Notes under the pieces: generated by a model | Told to the model about the DNA's origin: nothing | The model's database searches: none | What the model saw: the letters and a program-made list of their open reading frames with translations, nothing else | Assembly (NCBI GenBank): GCA_009823395.1 | Contig: CM020506.1 | Coordinates: forward strand, 1,539,501 to 1,603,500 | Length of the DNA: 64,000 nucleotides | DNA from: Thamnaconus septentrionalis | Lineage: Eukaryota; Chordata; Actinopteri; Tetraodontiformes; Monacanthidae | Direction of reading: 5' to 3' | Made by a program: the position numbers and the translations under genes | In this document: positions 24,681 through 37,816 of the stretch, one piece after another | How the letters are laid out: every line of letters begins with the position of its first letter | How positions within the stretch are numbered: position 1 is the first letter of the stretch

Positions 24681-27529
24681 AGAGTGTCTGCTTCAGTCAT
24701 AAGTCTGAGAATTACTTGATGAATGTTGTATTAAACCCACCTTCCCCAGGCTTCATAGCAGACTTCCACAGGACTAAATCCAGAAGACAGAGCGTCTTCA
24801 TCAAACAGCTTCTTGTTTCCTGCAAAATCAGGTGAAAGGTTTCACGTCCGACTGACATTCACATGGCTGCTGAACCGCTTTCTTTTTTTTTTTTTTTTAC
24901 CATTCTGACCATCAAGCTGTTAAGACTCATTGGAAAGAGGTTGTTTATTGTTGTCCATCACCGACCTCCAACGTGGGTGGATTCTCATGCCAAGCAAAGC
25001 CAAAATAACTGACCCAACTGCCCCCTGGTGGTGGGCAGCAGTTTAGCTAATAAGTCAGCTCCCACCCACACACACGCACAGAGAGGCACAAACACCAATT
25101 AGAGCATGGGCCAGTTCTGTTTTGTTTTTGTTTTGTTTTTAATCAAAACAATATTTCTCTGTTCTTTTCTTGTCACTTTTTACTGAAAGTTAGGGCACTC
25201 AGGAGTTTTTTGTTTGTTTGTTTTTGAATGGGAACTTCTTCATAACACCTGGTTCACAACTTGCCAGTAATAGCCGTTTGTACAGAACGCTAGAAAGAAA
25301 TTCATTTTATTTATTATTAATTCTTCCCTCCTAACATCATAAACTTGTGCATTAAAAAAAAAGTTAACAATTTTTTATATATATATATGTGTATATATAT
25401 ATATATGTATATATATTTGCCCCTTGGGGATTTAAGGGTTGTGCATCCAACCAAAGACATTAACACAGGCTAAGGTAACATGAGGGCGCCAACCAGGGCA
25501 GAGATTTTTTTTTTTCCAACTGTGTTATTTTTTAAGTTGTTTACTCTCATATTAAGTGACCTGTTTTTTTTCAGTGTAAAGAAGAAAAAAAAAGCTGAGC
25601 TCACTGCGTTTGTAGTGTAGCCATGTTTCTCATTTCCCCTGCCTTTACTATGGGATTGTTTGGAAAACCTCCCCTGTGAGCAGATGGTGTCTGCCGGGAG
25701 GAGAATGAAGCTGGAACCGAGGCGCTGTAACGCTGCACACACACACAACACACACACCAACACAAACACACTAAAACGCATTTCCCCATTTCCCGCGCAA
25801 GGCTTTGTAAAAGGGAACAACAGCAGCCTATTGGGAATCAAACCACGGCTCCGTTTGGAGAGACGGCGCGCACATTTGTTTATTGCAGTCTCGCTCTTGG
25901 ATGCGAGCTGAGGCGGGAGGATGTGAGCACGAGAGGGTCTCTCTGCAGGCTGAGGAACAAGCAAAAAAAAAAGAAAAATGAAGAAATCAGCCAGGAACCC
26001 CCTCTCCAGAACAGCTTTAATTGCTTTGATCACGACTCAACTGAATGTGATGTGTTGTTTCAGCCAGAAAGCAACTCAAGGGGGGGCGGGCACCTACTGC
26101 GACGACACACCGCTCTGCATTATTCAGGTGGGGTCCTTGTCTATCCTTGAGCAGGGAGACGAGGCAACGCCACAGGAGCTCCTCGCAGCCGCTGGTGCGA
26201 ACCCGCAGGGCCTCTGCGCCGACTCCGCACTCGCCCAGCTAGCTCTAAGTCGTCGGACAAGATAAGCCCGCGCGCGCTTCGCGAGAGCAAAATCTGAGGC
26301 CGTTTGAATAAACCCCAGCAACTCACTCCTGGGCTACTAACTGCACGCAGAGAATTTCCGCTCCCTGGGAGAGATTTAAGGCGCGCTTTGTAGCCGAATC
26401 CAGGTACGCCATCAATCACGGCGGCTTGTGAGGAGCGTGCAACAGGAATAACCTGGACGTGAGACGAGGGGACCAATCTCAGGGGAGCCGCGGGTGGTTG
26501 GAAGGGGCCCGTATTAAAAAAAAAAAAACCCTCTGCTTTGCTGAGTCAGACACTTTAGATAATTGCCGGCTGATGTAAGAAACATTCCGCCTCCTTGCTG
26601 AGGGTTTTGCTGCAATCGCTTTGCACGCGCTCGCACACACGGGCCGCGTAAACACACAACGCGCACACATGCGCACACAGCATGAATTGAAGCTATGAGA
26701 GTATTGCTAGCGCAAAGCTAATCTCTGGCCCCGCGGAAAAAAAGGCCCGAGGGACCAGACCCAAAAATGGAAGCGATATTAATACCGTGTCTCCCTGTGT
26801 CAGGTATCCTGTACTGCAAAAAATAAATAAATAAATGAATCAAACAAAAACACACCTCACTGACAGCACTCCGTGGGTAGGGTTGTACATGCAAATTGAA
26901 CACAAGCAGCGTGCCAGTCGACAAAGTAGCGGCCTGGAAGTAACCAATCACGCATGCCTAAGTAACCTATTGAAGTTGGCTCTGGGGCACGAGGCAGCGG
27001 CAGTCTCACATCAGCGCCTCTGACGCCGTCTCCAGTCGCCAGTCTCGCTTCCACTGCCAGGAGGCTGCACATCTGCACGCCACAGTGAGTGACAAGCCCA
27101 CGGTTCACACACTGTGCGATCCCTCCCCGGAGCACCGGCAAGACCGCAATCAAGTCAACACACTCGCAAAAAAAAACCAAAATAAAACAGCACCACCACC
27201 TCCTTGTGTGTGATTCAACTTGTTCCAGGGCTGGCAGGGGAAGAGACACCAAGACACAGGTGGAGATGAAGCGGGATAAATCTTGAGGGGGAAGCTGGAG
27301 AGGATGGGTGGTGGGTTCTGGATGCACAAGAACTCTTTGCACCATCATTTTTAATAGCTTATCTTTTCTTTTCTTTTCTTTTTTTGCCCAATCTCGATCC
27401 AGAGTCGGTGTGGACCTGTGTGAAGATTTGATCTCATTCGCCAACACAAATCTGCAACTATAATTACCCCAAAAACAAAACTGGGGGGAAAAAAATAAAT
27501 AAAATAAAAACCCGAAGCAGCCTAGTGGA
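24681..27529. other. noncoding interval
   Basis: No exon is supported. Bases 26140-26480 are CpG-rich. The longest open frames (minus strand 25470-26033 and 26857-27615) contain poly-Phe/Lys and cysteine-rich low-complexity stretches and match no family. Repeats are the AT tract, CA-rich DNA at 25735-25770 and TTTTC units at 27363-27383. Confidence 0.5.
25369..25419. repeat. (AT)n microsatellite
   Basis: Interrupted TA repeats with two tgt breaks. The DNA around it is AT-rich and noncoding. Confidence 0.9.
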
Positions 27530-27600
27530 GATTGAGTCATTCTTTTATCATATGTGCTGAGACTTGGGGCGCCTCTGCAGCGCAGCAAGGCACAGAGCTC

Positions 27601-27602
27601 CA

Positions 27603-27646
<44 letters not shown>
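27601..27646 (+). repeat. (CA)n-(GA)n compound microsatellite
   Basis: About 10 CA units run directly into about 13 GA units, then GGA-rich purine DNA. Confidence 0.95.
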
Positions 27647-27650
<4 letters not shown>

Positions 27651-29000
27651 GAGGTGGGGGGAAGAGGAAGAAGGAAGAGGAAGAGGAAGGTGGGGAGGGG
27701 AGGGAGGGACACGCTGCTGCGTCTCAACGCGTAAAATCAATCAGCGCAATGTACAGTCCTGGGCGTTGCACTCCCCCGTTACAAGTCAAGCCGGGAATTC
27801 TACTTTTTGTTTTTCTTTTTTTTTTTTTTCCTTTTACCTCGAACCTGCGCACTGTGAACATGACGAACGGTTTGATTCGTTCCAGCGTCGAACAGCGATC
27901 AGACGTGGAAGTTGCACGAGGAATCTCCCGACAGTACGTCCCCAGAAATTGTTTTCCCACCGCCACCACGGTGCACAACTGCCACCACATCTCGCCAACA
28001 CCGAGACTTGAGCCGCACCAAGTCACGACGTGTTTCAAAGAAAAGGGGAAAACAACACGACGACGAACCCTTTTCTTTTCTTTTCTTTTCTTTTTCTTTT
28101 TTTTAATTCGCAGCTTGGGTGGCTGCGTGCACTTACCCCGACTACACCTCCGGCTCAAGAAGGATCCCTTTCACGAGAGGCGACCCATATCCAAACAGAG
28201 CCCCGAATCTTGTTGAGGAAGGCGGGAGGGAAGGAGGAAGAGAGGGGGAGGGAGGAAGAGGGGTGGGCGGGTGGTGAAAGGATCTCCCGAGCGGGAAAAA
28301 AAAAAAAATCAAGTCAGCATGTAAAACGTTCGTTTCCCATAAGTATCCACAAGGAATCCGCGCGCGCTTCGCGAGGGGCGGTGGGGCTTGAGGGGGTTGC
28401 GGCGATCCTCCGCGAGCGCTGTCCGCGGGAAAAGTGGCGCTGAAAAGTCTGGAGCCGCAACTTTAAGGGCTCGGCGAGGGGAGGATAAGAAAGAAAGGAG
28501 GCTGGAGAGAAGAAGAAGAAGAAGAAGAAGCAACGCAGTCCGGTCGGTGGGAGGAGGGGGCCGGCTCGGGGGGGGACTCCGAGATTAGATTTTTTTTCTT
28601 CTTTTTTTTTTTTTTATCTTAACGAGATAATGGAGCGGAGAAGCGCGCGTCCCACACCCGAGGCGCGAGCAGCACTTTCCGGCTGACAGACAGGCAAGAC
28701 AAGACAAGAAGGAGGGAGGGGGGCTTGTGTGCGCGCGCGCTGGCTCGGCTGTGATTGATGTGAAACGCATCGCGGCGCGTGCAGCGGCGCCTTTATCGGG
28801 GGGTGGAGGGGGATGGGGTATGGGGTATGCACCGTGTGTGAGCAGAGGCGGAGGGGGGGTGGGTGGGCAAAGGGTATTGAGGGAGGGGGGGGTTGTTGCA
28901 CGATTACAGCGCGTGATACCGAGAGCGTTTTTGGCACAGAGCTGCGCAGTCAGAGTGCGAAAAAGAGGAAGAAGAAAAGCGGGGAAGCGGTTGGAGGAGG

Positions 29001-29028
29001 TGTGTGTGTGTGTGTGTGTGTGTGTGGT
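29001..29028 (+). repeat. (GT)n microsatellite
   Basis: About 13-14 GT units within the GC-rich block. Confidence 0.95.
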
Positions 29029-30357
29029 GGGGGGCGGGCTTAACGTCGATCTGGAAGCTGTTGTTTTTCTTATCTGATATAACATGTTAACTTGGGAGAG
29101 GGGGGGTCAAATTGCCCGCCAGTCAAGTATTAGAAGTGAAGTGAAGGAGATGGAAAGATGTCACAACATCAGCAAAAAGTGTTTTAAAAAAAAGAGAGAG
29201 AGAGGAAAAGAAAAGCTCGCGCCGTGTCAACTTAATCCGGCGCGAGATGCGGCGCCTCCGGGTCGCCTCGACCGTCACAGGTGCTGTTTGTGCGGCGGCG
29301 TGTCGCCTCTCGAGGAGCTCGGCGTGCTCAGCCCCCGTTATAGATCAGCCCATCAAGTCCATCAAGTTTTTTTTTACCCCCCCCCCCTTTGTCCCGAATT
29401 GCGCGTGTGCGCGCGCGCCTGGGCGAGCCTGTTTGAGTCACAGTTGGCGGCAGCTGAGCACATGAAATCATGGCCAAGAGCATGGCCGACATCAGTGAGC
29501 CAAAGAGGCGAGAAATTAGTGTCAGCCCAAGCGTGTGTGCACGTGTGTGGTTGGGGGGGGGGGGGCTTTTCATGCAACTGATGGACCCATGAAAGTCCCA
29601 TGAAGTCCCCCACGCAAAAAAAAAAGGGGAGCAAACGCGTCCCCACCGTGCCACCGTGTCATCAGTGAGGTCATCCAGCCTCCCCCACGCGTGTGCATGA
29701 GCTCCAGCAGGGTCGCGGTGGAGTACGTGGCCCTGCCTCTGCCTCCTGGATGATGCGCAGCTGCTACTCTCCGCCTTCCTGATCACAGGCCCGAGTGGCT
29801 TCGCGGAGGCTTTCACAGGTCTGATCGCAGCACACCTGTGAAACATTGGAGCAGCCCCACCGCCACGTGAAGGGGAAAGCGCATTTGTATGTGTGTGTGT
29901 GTGTGTGTGAATGTGGTATATTAATGGGGGTGTGGGGGTGTGGGGGTGGAGGAGGCTCGCGGGGGTGTAATCTCTGTCTGCGCACTTTGGAGCTGCAGCT
30001 GATCCCTTTGAATATTCATCCCACCTCCGCCGGAGCAAATTCCAGCAACATGACCGGACTGAGCGATGGCCTCGTGCCGAAGCTCCAGCTCCTGAGCGGA
30101 ATGGCAGCTGACTGGACCGTTGTGAGATCCGGTGTGGGTACAAAATCTGTCCGGCCTACGGAATCTGTCCGGGGTCCACGATTTCCAGCAATTTCAATTG
30201 CGATTTCTGGCAATTTCAAAGACATGGCAAACTGTCATTGGCTAAGCGGTGTCTGTAAGGCCAAGAGACCTGACGGCATCGCATACGGCAACTCTATTAG
30301 GACGGACGGACGGACGGACGGACAGATCAATAGATCGAAATGATTCTATCTCAGCTC

Positions 30358-30864
30358 CAGTGTTGGCAAGTAATCTATTACTAAGTAATCCACTACTGCA
30401 ATTAAACTACTTTAAGTAATAGAGTAATGCAATGGGATTACTCTGGCAAAAGTGGTAATTATACCATAACTTACTTTATCATGTCACGATTCCATTACTT
30501 TTCTGAAATATTTTGCCAGCTAAAAATATCTTATTCTCCACAAAATGTCTGAAATTTAGAAAAACCACAGAAAACAACGATGTCGCAGATTGATCATGCA
30601 GCCATGCATGCAATGTCACTGATATGCGACAACGCACCAAAACAAGGATAGCAACGGCAAAGGAAAAAACAGCGATTGGGTTTGATAGCTGCAAATACAC
30701 ACATTACTTTGAGTTCATCTCGGCTAAATGAAAGAATATTATGGTAAAGTAATTAGTAATTGATGACTCATGGAACAAAGTAGTTAAAGAAGCAATTGCA
30801 TAACTTTTTTTAAAGGAGTAATCAGTAGTTGGATTACTTTTATGGAGTAATCCCAACAACACTG
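30358..30864. mobile_element. hAT-like nonautonomous element nested in the foldback element
   Basis: The ends read cagtgttggcaagtaatc and, on the other strand, cagtgttgttgggattac. This CAGTGTTG start is common in fish hAT-derived elements. The flanking 8-mers ctcagctc (30350-30357) and ctaaactc (30865-30872) match at 6 of 8 positions, as expected for an old hAT target duplication. The inside is rich in 'agtaat' units and has no open frame of note. Confidence 0.65.
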
Positions 30865-31003
30865 CTAAACTCACATCAATTTTTCATCTACTGTCTGGCC
30901 AAAAATATCTGTTCCAACCCATTTATAGCCCTCCCAAAATATGCCATCTTGCAAACAAATTCAAACTCGCATACTTGTTCTATCCATAATATGAATCAAT
31001 CTA

Positions 31004-31050
31004 TCAATCTATCTATCTATCCATCCATCCATCCATCCATCCATCCATCC
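31004..31050 (+). repeat. (ATCT)n(ATCC)n tetranucleotide array
   Basis: Several ATCT units followed by about eight ATCC units, within the right arm of the foldback element. Confidence 0.9.
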
Positions 31051-31121
31051 GACCGCAATGTAGTTTGTCCTAATAAAGTTGCCGTAAGTCCCCGGACAGA
31101 TTCCGTAGGCCGGACAGATTT

Positions 31122-34100
31122 CACCTGCCACATGAGCACGCGTCACCTCCCCTCAGTTCACCAGCAGGCCTCTTCTGCTTGCCTCCGACAGTCAGGAGAC
31201 TTTGTTGGGGAAAAAGTTCTCCGAGAGGGCCCCGTCCCTGCTCGCAACACCCCGGGAGACGGGTCTTGTTGAACGCGTGCGCTCGGAGGATAACACGTCA
31301 CGCCTCCGAGTCCTACACGTCTCCGACGTGCAAGGCGAGCTCCGGAGATTACTGGTTTCAATTAGCCATGGGGCGGAGAGAATTTAAGCCACGTTAATTC
31401 CAGTCACTAGTGAAAATGCCGGTGAAAAAGACTAGCCACCGAGGCATAATCGCCTGCCCCCAGACGTCTCTCATTTCATGGATACATTAGGGGGATTATC
31501 CAAAATGCTAATTCCAACTTCAGACAATTTTTCACTTTATTAACTGGATTTGCGTGAGGGGGAGAACTCGGAGAAACTTTGATTTGGACTGAGAGGGGCT
31601 CCCTTTTTGCCATACCTACTCACCTCTTGCCAGCTGACAGCCGTGCCGCGCGAGAACATTTAACCTTTTAATAAACGAGAGTTTGAAATGACCGAGCGGG
31701 AAATAAAAGAGCTGCCTGGAAACTTTTTCAGATGAGGAGAAAATTGCTTCGTGAGGGGAGAAGGAGGAGGACATGGAGTGCAGGAAATAACCTCGTTGGG
31801 GCAAAACATCTCATCTGTACGCGTCTCGCGTCTTTTCATTAGCGTCAGCCGATACTCAAAACTGGGTAGTCCTCTCGCTGACATTTGATTACATAAAATT
31901 GAGCCTGCGACTGTCTGACGCAGCCGGAAAGCTGTGAGACTGTGCGAAATGAGTCAGTTTGTCACTGTCTGTTTGAAGCGGTCCTTAACTAAGATGAAAC
32001 AGGCTGGCCAGGCCTCGGGGATCAGCCATATGCTCCATGTGTGAGCGATATATAGCTTTGATACACTGGCAGTTGTCGCAGGTGTGACCTTTGAACCCTG
32101 GGGGGGAGGGGGGGGCTGTATACAGAGGCGGTCAGTTCTACAGTAGCATAAAAAAGGGGTGGAGGCGGAGTCCGTTTCATCCATGGTGCAGCAATCAGCT
32201 TGAGGACATGTTGCGGCGGCAGGAAAACATGACGCGTTTTAATCAAGTATTGAACAGCATGGAACAATAAGTTTCCTTTTAAAAGCCTGCCGCAATGTAT
32301 TGACATGGAAAAAAAAAAAAAAAACTGCCGGCACGTTAATATGGTTTGATAGCGTGAGTAAATTGGATCAGTTGCCCGGTGGACATGATTCAGCCGCCTC
32401 AGCAGGAGCAAATCTCAGGTGCACTTGATGACAGAAACAGGTTTCTTTACGAGTCCTATTAACAATGCCAGTGATGCAGCGTGCAAACCAGCGGGGCTTC
32501 TTTGGGCTTCAGGACAGTACAGTGACCCTGAAAGGCCCCAAAGGATGCAAAATGCATTTTAATTATTTTACATAAATTAAATTTGGGGAATGGGAAAAGT
32601 CAATCTTGTACCTCTTTGGTTCGCTTCGCTGTTCAGAGAGTCAACTAAAATGCACAGTTCTGAAAATCAGAACGTTGTGATGTCACAAAGGGTTTTAGGT
32701 TTTAAACACGAGGCCCTTCCTCGTTCCTTGGTGTTTTGGACTAAATGTCAGGTGGACTCATGGTTATCTAGGGAATATTTTACATTCCCAACACTGATTT
32801 GAAGAAAAGCAAAAACAACCTAAATTTCCTACCATACCCTAGCATCATAAATGGGTGCGAAAGCAACCACAGATCTGAATTGAATACAAAACGACTCCGT
32901 TAATAAACCATGAGACAGTCGCATGCTGCATGTCCCCGCTGCGTTGCCCATACCAGCTTGTTTCTTTCCCCTCAGTACCGTCAGCTCCCTGTAATCGTGA
33001 AGTACGCTGCTGATAAAAACCACAGTGCAGTCAAGTATATAGAAATTGGACGGATGTTAAATGTGCCTTTAATCTATAAATATCACTTCTGTGGGTGTCT
33101 GCACAGCAGAGTGGAAGTGTTTCAACGTTATCCTTCACCACTAAAAACCTTCACATGCACGAGTCCCTGATCATTTTCATGGTGCGCTTTATAGATTGGA
33201 ATAGACTTCAGAAAACCCTACATACACAGTGTCCTTCGCAGCAGCTGATGTTTACAAGCCTGCGGTTGTCCATTCAGGCAAAGATATAAAAAGCTAAAGT
33301 TCCTCCTTCCACTGCTCCTGCGACTACGGGGACAGACTCACTGATGGCAAGTATGGCTTCATATTTCTAGGATTTTATATTCTATAAATATGCTGCATGT
33401 GCCATCTCCGCGCTCGCTAAAAAAAAAAAAAAAAAAGCGGTTGAATTGTTGGACGTCAGTATAGGCTGCCATGTGGGGCATTGGTAACTTGCATGACAGC
33501 AGCCCCTGGTGGTTCGGATGACATCCAACATCTCTCAAATGCCATTAATATTGTATCAAAGGCGGGGAAAATATAACATCCCCCAAAATGAAAGCCATAT
33601 ATTGAATTTGGCATCAAACAAACGCGGCATGAAATTTGGTTTTTAATATCAGGCCAATGTTACATATGAAAAACATTATCAGACAAATATGTCTCATTGA
33701 AATGAGGTGCCAGTGTCTTTTGTTTTTTTTGTGTATAAAAAAACATATTCTTCCAATATGGATTTTCTCATCGTCTCTTTATGATTGCGGCCATTTTTTG
33801 TATTGTGTTGCATAAACATTGACCGCACTTGTGTGTTCAGACTGCAGAGAAGGAAACAGTGTATGCAAGTCCAAGCAGAATCACACACAGCACTGTCGAT
33901 TGCTTCCCCCTCTTTGTGAAACCAAGACCAATCTAAACATAGCCCGGGGTACAACAGAACAATCTCCTGCTTATTTAGTCATTACTGTGTATATTTACCT
34001 GGAGAAAGAGACGCCGCTTGAAAGGTTAATGTGTCTAATATTGTTGCAGTCTCCCACTAAACAGACCTGAACCTTTGTCGCGCGTTGTCCGAATTTGTGT

Positions 34101-37019
34101 TCATTCACTGTTACGTCAGTGAAGCTCGGCTGCGACAATCGCCTGTTTTCCCATTACTGAACTAATGCCGGCAAGTTGCATCTGCACAAGAATAAGATCA
34201 ACATATCTCAATGCATTGTGGAAGTGCGTCACCATTTTGCACTAGCGATAGCTTTAGCAACAGGGTTTGTTTTGTTGTTTTTTCACTTTTTCATGACACC
34301 AAATACAAACCATCTGAACACACACTGTCAAAAAAAAAAAAGAAAAGTCTAGAAAAGGAGTTGACCTTTAAGACTCCCAGCTTGGCACACGTGCTGCCTG
34401 CAACAATGGGAAGGAGGGATCTCTACGACCTTCTGCAACCACACATTAGAGGGTGATTAAGATGTCTTGGCTTTACCTTTGTGCAGACGTTGTTTGTCTT
34501 TATAAACAGCAAATTGCTGCCACCATTAGGCTGCAAGTGCTCCTCTACGAGTTTCTCTAATTAAGACACTGGGATAAAAAGAAAACTATCTTAAAAAAAA
34601 ACAAAAAAAAAAACAGCAACACTACAACTCTGAAGTTTTAGAAAGGTGTGCAAATAATTTGCTTTATTCTTTGGACATGTAAGCACACAGAGTGAGGAGG
34701 TTAGCTTTAATGCAAATCCTGCAAGATACATGCCGGCATTGTGTCACCTCTAAAAGAGTGATGTTTTTTGTTTTGTTTTGGGTTTTTTTTAAAAAAGCTG
34801 TTCATTGATGGCCAGGAGAATAAAGTCACGTGTGAATCATTTTTTAAAGAGCAAGAGAACCTTAGGATCATCAGCCATACTGATATGCTCAACATGACTT
34901 CAACCACAATACATAAGAGTGGAGGATAAACTTCCAAAATCCTGCTGAATCTATATGATTGTCTGATGCCGGCAGCTTTGATTAATAATTCAGCATTTTG
35001 AGGCCAACAGTAAAAAGCTTGAGTGCTTATTGCACTGAAAGCAGTGAGCGCCCTCTTTTGGACGCGACTATACTCCTGCATGCCAATGGCTCGCTGGAGA
35101 CTTACATAAAGAATGGGTTGCCGTAGCAACTGCCCATAGTAAACCTGCAACCTCTTGAGTACTACCCTATACAGCAATGTTTAATTGTGCGACGCCTGCG
35201 CTCGTCTTCCTGGAAGTATCAAAGCAGAGAGCGCAGAATGAAACCCAAGACAGGCTTGTTTTCACTTGGCCGTGTTTGCATGCGGGACCCTTACATTATT
35301 TACACTTCACCCCGAGCATGTGGCTCTGTAATAAAGGAAAATTTCAAATCATTAAAACTGCATCGCGTTTCCATTGCGATTCACAATATGCACGACACGC
35401 ACAGTCCACTTTGGTTGCACCATATTGTGTTGCTGCGGCAACAGATTGCATGCCATTGTGTTGCAGTGCAGCTCTGGTTTATGTTTGCCCCTGCCCCCTC
35501 GTAACCTCCTCCCGATGGTCTGCGGAAGCGCTCCACATGTGTTCCACTAGAGGTGAGGAAGGAAACAACCCCCTGCTGATTAGTGGAGGCCCTGGATGAG
35601 TCCTGGCTACACCAGTTTGTTTTCGGAAACAGTGTGTACACAAACAAAATTTGCACAGATGGGAAAACACCAGCAGGCCCTCAAAAACGTCATAGGATGC
35701 AATTTATTGCCTCTAACTCAGCATAAACATTACCCTCTGTGTTTGCCATTGTGTTTACGTAATCGCATTGTGACTTGGGGTTACAAAACAGTGTAAAGTC
35801 TAACTTTAGGGAATTGAGGAAGTTTTCCAGAAGATATTTGGAAAAATAAATTATGATAGATATCAGGTATTAGCATGCCTTCATCATTTGCAGTTTGTCC
35901 AATTTAATGAACCATGTATGTGGTTTGTTTTTGTGATTCAGAAAATATACCAACAAATTATCTAATTTTGTCAAGTCTGTACTAAACAGCACTTTAAATA
36001 ATTAAGCTTGAATGTATTGAATATTAGGACTTTTTTTCCCAGTAGGTAAAACAGATTTTCTGAGCAAATAAAACATTTCAAAATAAATGTCAAACCCCTA
36101 CTTGCACCCCCTCAAGAAGTTGCAGTTTTTGAAAACACCTGAAATGCACTAACAGTGAACTTAATTTCACCTTTTGTAACTTTTAAATGTACAGGTCCAA
36201 CTTTTGTCTCTGTGCTTCTTTTGTATCAGGTTGCTCTATACATCTCTCCTCTGTGCATATCTATGAAGGTGATTTGCTGCAAATCCCAAACACAAACAAG
36301 TGTCTGATCAAAGAATGATGGCCACTAAATTTTCTAGTTCAATGGCAATTTGCATTTAAACTGTCCTCTCTTTAGTCTGCTCACATTTTCAAATGAGACC
36401 AAGACAACGCCTAACCAAAAGGTCACATGACAAGTTATTGAGACATTTTTTGTGATACACCCACCACTGTTTAGTGTGAATAAATTGAGATAAGGAAATT
36501 ACTATTAGATCATTTGTAAATGCCACACTATCATGAAATACTGTCACTGCAACATTCACTTTCTAAAAGTAAAAAAAAAAAGGTCTGTAACTTTCAGCAT
36601 ACATCACTGTCTCAACAAAAAAGAAGAAAAGAAAGACCAGTTGATTTGGGTTTTTGGGTTTTTTTTTTTTACACATATCAGAGGCCGAAGTCATTAATTT
36701 CTCTTATTGCATTTTAATTTAATTTTGGTTAAATTAATTATGCTGGAATTCTGTCTCAAATTAGGTCTAAAAATTATTTGGTTCCAACTATGGCGGTTGA
36801 CAAGTTACAGAGCGGTGTAAAAAAACAACAACAACAACAAAAAAACAATCATCCTTTTTTTTTATATATCTAGTCCCTTGCACCAGCCATGAAACTTCGG
36901 AGCATTCACACTTATAGCGTGTACTGATGGTTTATTCAGTCAAAACTCAGACTTACGGACGTTCATTTATTTTGTCAGTTTCATTTCACAAGTCAAATCC
37001 ATAACATATAAAAGCAGAC
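31122..37019. other. noncoding interval upstream of nudt3
   Basis: Bases 31140-31960 are repeat-poor with moderate CpG and several taatt/ggattat sites and may be conserved regulatory DNA. From 32.4 to 37.0 kb the DNA becomes AT-rich, with poly-A runs (33419-33437, 34329-34341) and no supported exon. Open frames such as 34707-35177 (minus) match no family. Confidence 0.5.
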
Positions 37020-37717
37020 TGCGAAAACGAAACCTTTTTGCCGGTCGGGTCCGTTACTACGATGGATTTGGCGTCGTCGTGTCGTCAAACCTTAATCTCA
37101 GAATTCCAGCAGGCCTTGAGTCAGAATGATGACTTTTAATGAGAATCGGGTCTTTGTGTTAGGAAATAGTTGGGGGGCGACGGCGGGGTGGGGGACACCC
37201 ACTCGGCATCACACCGGAGCTGTCCGTTACCTGCAGTGCTGAAAGCGAAACCAACGCGACAGCGACCGTTTACAATTAATGGTTAATGGCGGGAGGAAAA
37301 GGGGGCCTGATTTTTGTCTTTGTAAATATGTAATAGATAAATGGCATTTGTCGCAAACAAGTGTCTACGACAAGGTGGTTGGGGCCAAAACTGCCAGTTT
37401 CCCCTCGCCGGCTCCCTCCGGTCGGAGCATGGTGTTGCGTTTCTACCGTAGCCGCTGCCCCAATTCCCCTAGTCCTGATACGCAAGTTCATTACGCGCTC
37501 TGAGCTCGGATAGGTCACATTACGTCGTGGGCGTAACGGCGACTCGTAATGGCGACCGTGCCGCTGATGTGCCTAGGTTTGTGAAAATGAAGCGAAGAAG
37601 AACTTACTTCTTTTGAGCGAAACGCCGAGGTTCCCCGGAGGAGCACTTTGCGTCTGAAATCACCGCCCTAACAGCCGGTCAACTTAACCGTACTTTTGGA
37701 CTTCCACGCCCGTAGAA
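37020..37717 (+). promoter_or_regulatory. nudt3: nudt3 promoter / CpG-rich 5' region
   Basis: CpG dinucleotides are dense from about 37020 up to the start codon and continue into intron 1 (to about 37870), in contrast to the AT-rich DNA at 35.8-36.95 kb. I see no clear TATA box. The exact transcription start cannot be placed. The 5' UTR probably runs through the segment just before 37718, which has no obvious splice acceptor. Confidence 0.6.
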
Positions 37718-37816
37718 ATGATGAAGCTGAAGTCAAACCAAACCCGGACGTACGACGGGGATGGTTACAAGAAGCGGGCCGCCTGCCTGTGCTTCAGGAG
37801 CGAAACGGAGGAGGAG
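37718..37816 (+). CDS. nudt3: nudt3 coding exon 1
   Basis: It encodes residues 1-33, ending CFRSETEEE, followed by a consensus donor GTGAGT. The phase at the donor is 0. It lies inside a CpG-rich promoter block. Confidence 0.96.

Larger units (their letters stand above)
27530..30070. promoter_or_regulatory. large GC/CpG- and purine-rich block, candidate orphan promoter
   Basis: Over about 2.5 kb the DNA is rich in CpG, GA and GT tracts: (CA)n and (GA)n at 27601-27646, (TTTTC)n at 28069-28102, (GAA)n at 28513-28530, (GT)n at 29001-29028 and 29888-29910. The most promoter-like part is 28350-28560, which is CpG-dense with few repeats until its end. Such blocks usually mark transcription starts of brain or developmental genes. 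No coding exon of a neighbour expected from human synteny (hmga1, smim29, grm4) was found, so the owner is unknown. Confidence 0.45.
30143..31121. mobile_element. foldback-type DNA element with 32-bp perfect terminal inverted repeats
   Basis: Bases 30143-30174 and 31090-31121 are exact reverse complements (starting aaatctgtccggcctacgga). Internal pieces also match in inverted orientation: 30285-30303 against 31067-31085 with one mismatch. The left arm holds about 110 bp (30175-30284) that the right arm lacks. Each arm leads into a tetranucleotide array: GGAC at 30301-30322, and ATCT/ATCC at 31004-31050. No transposase frame exists, so it is nonautonomous. I do not recognise the family. Confidence 0.7.

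Noticed and set aside
25470..26033. 187-codon minus-strand frame
   Set aside because: Contains poly-Phe from T runs and no domain; no splice or start context that looks real.
27532..28216. Long open frames on both strands
   Set aside because: They run through CA, GA and T-rich repeats and encode His-Thr, Arg-Glu and Phe runs; no domain.
28585..30143. Long minus-strand frames (for example 29328-30143)
   Set aside because: They are a product of GC-rich, stop-poor sequence and GT repeats, giving Pro/His/Thr-rich peptides with no homology I recognise.
1..37000. Coding exons of grm4 or smim29 expected from human synteny
   Set aside because: I looked for their conserved peptides in the open frames and found none; they may lie outside the window.
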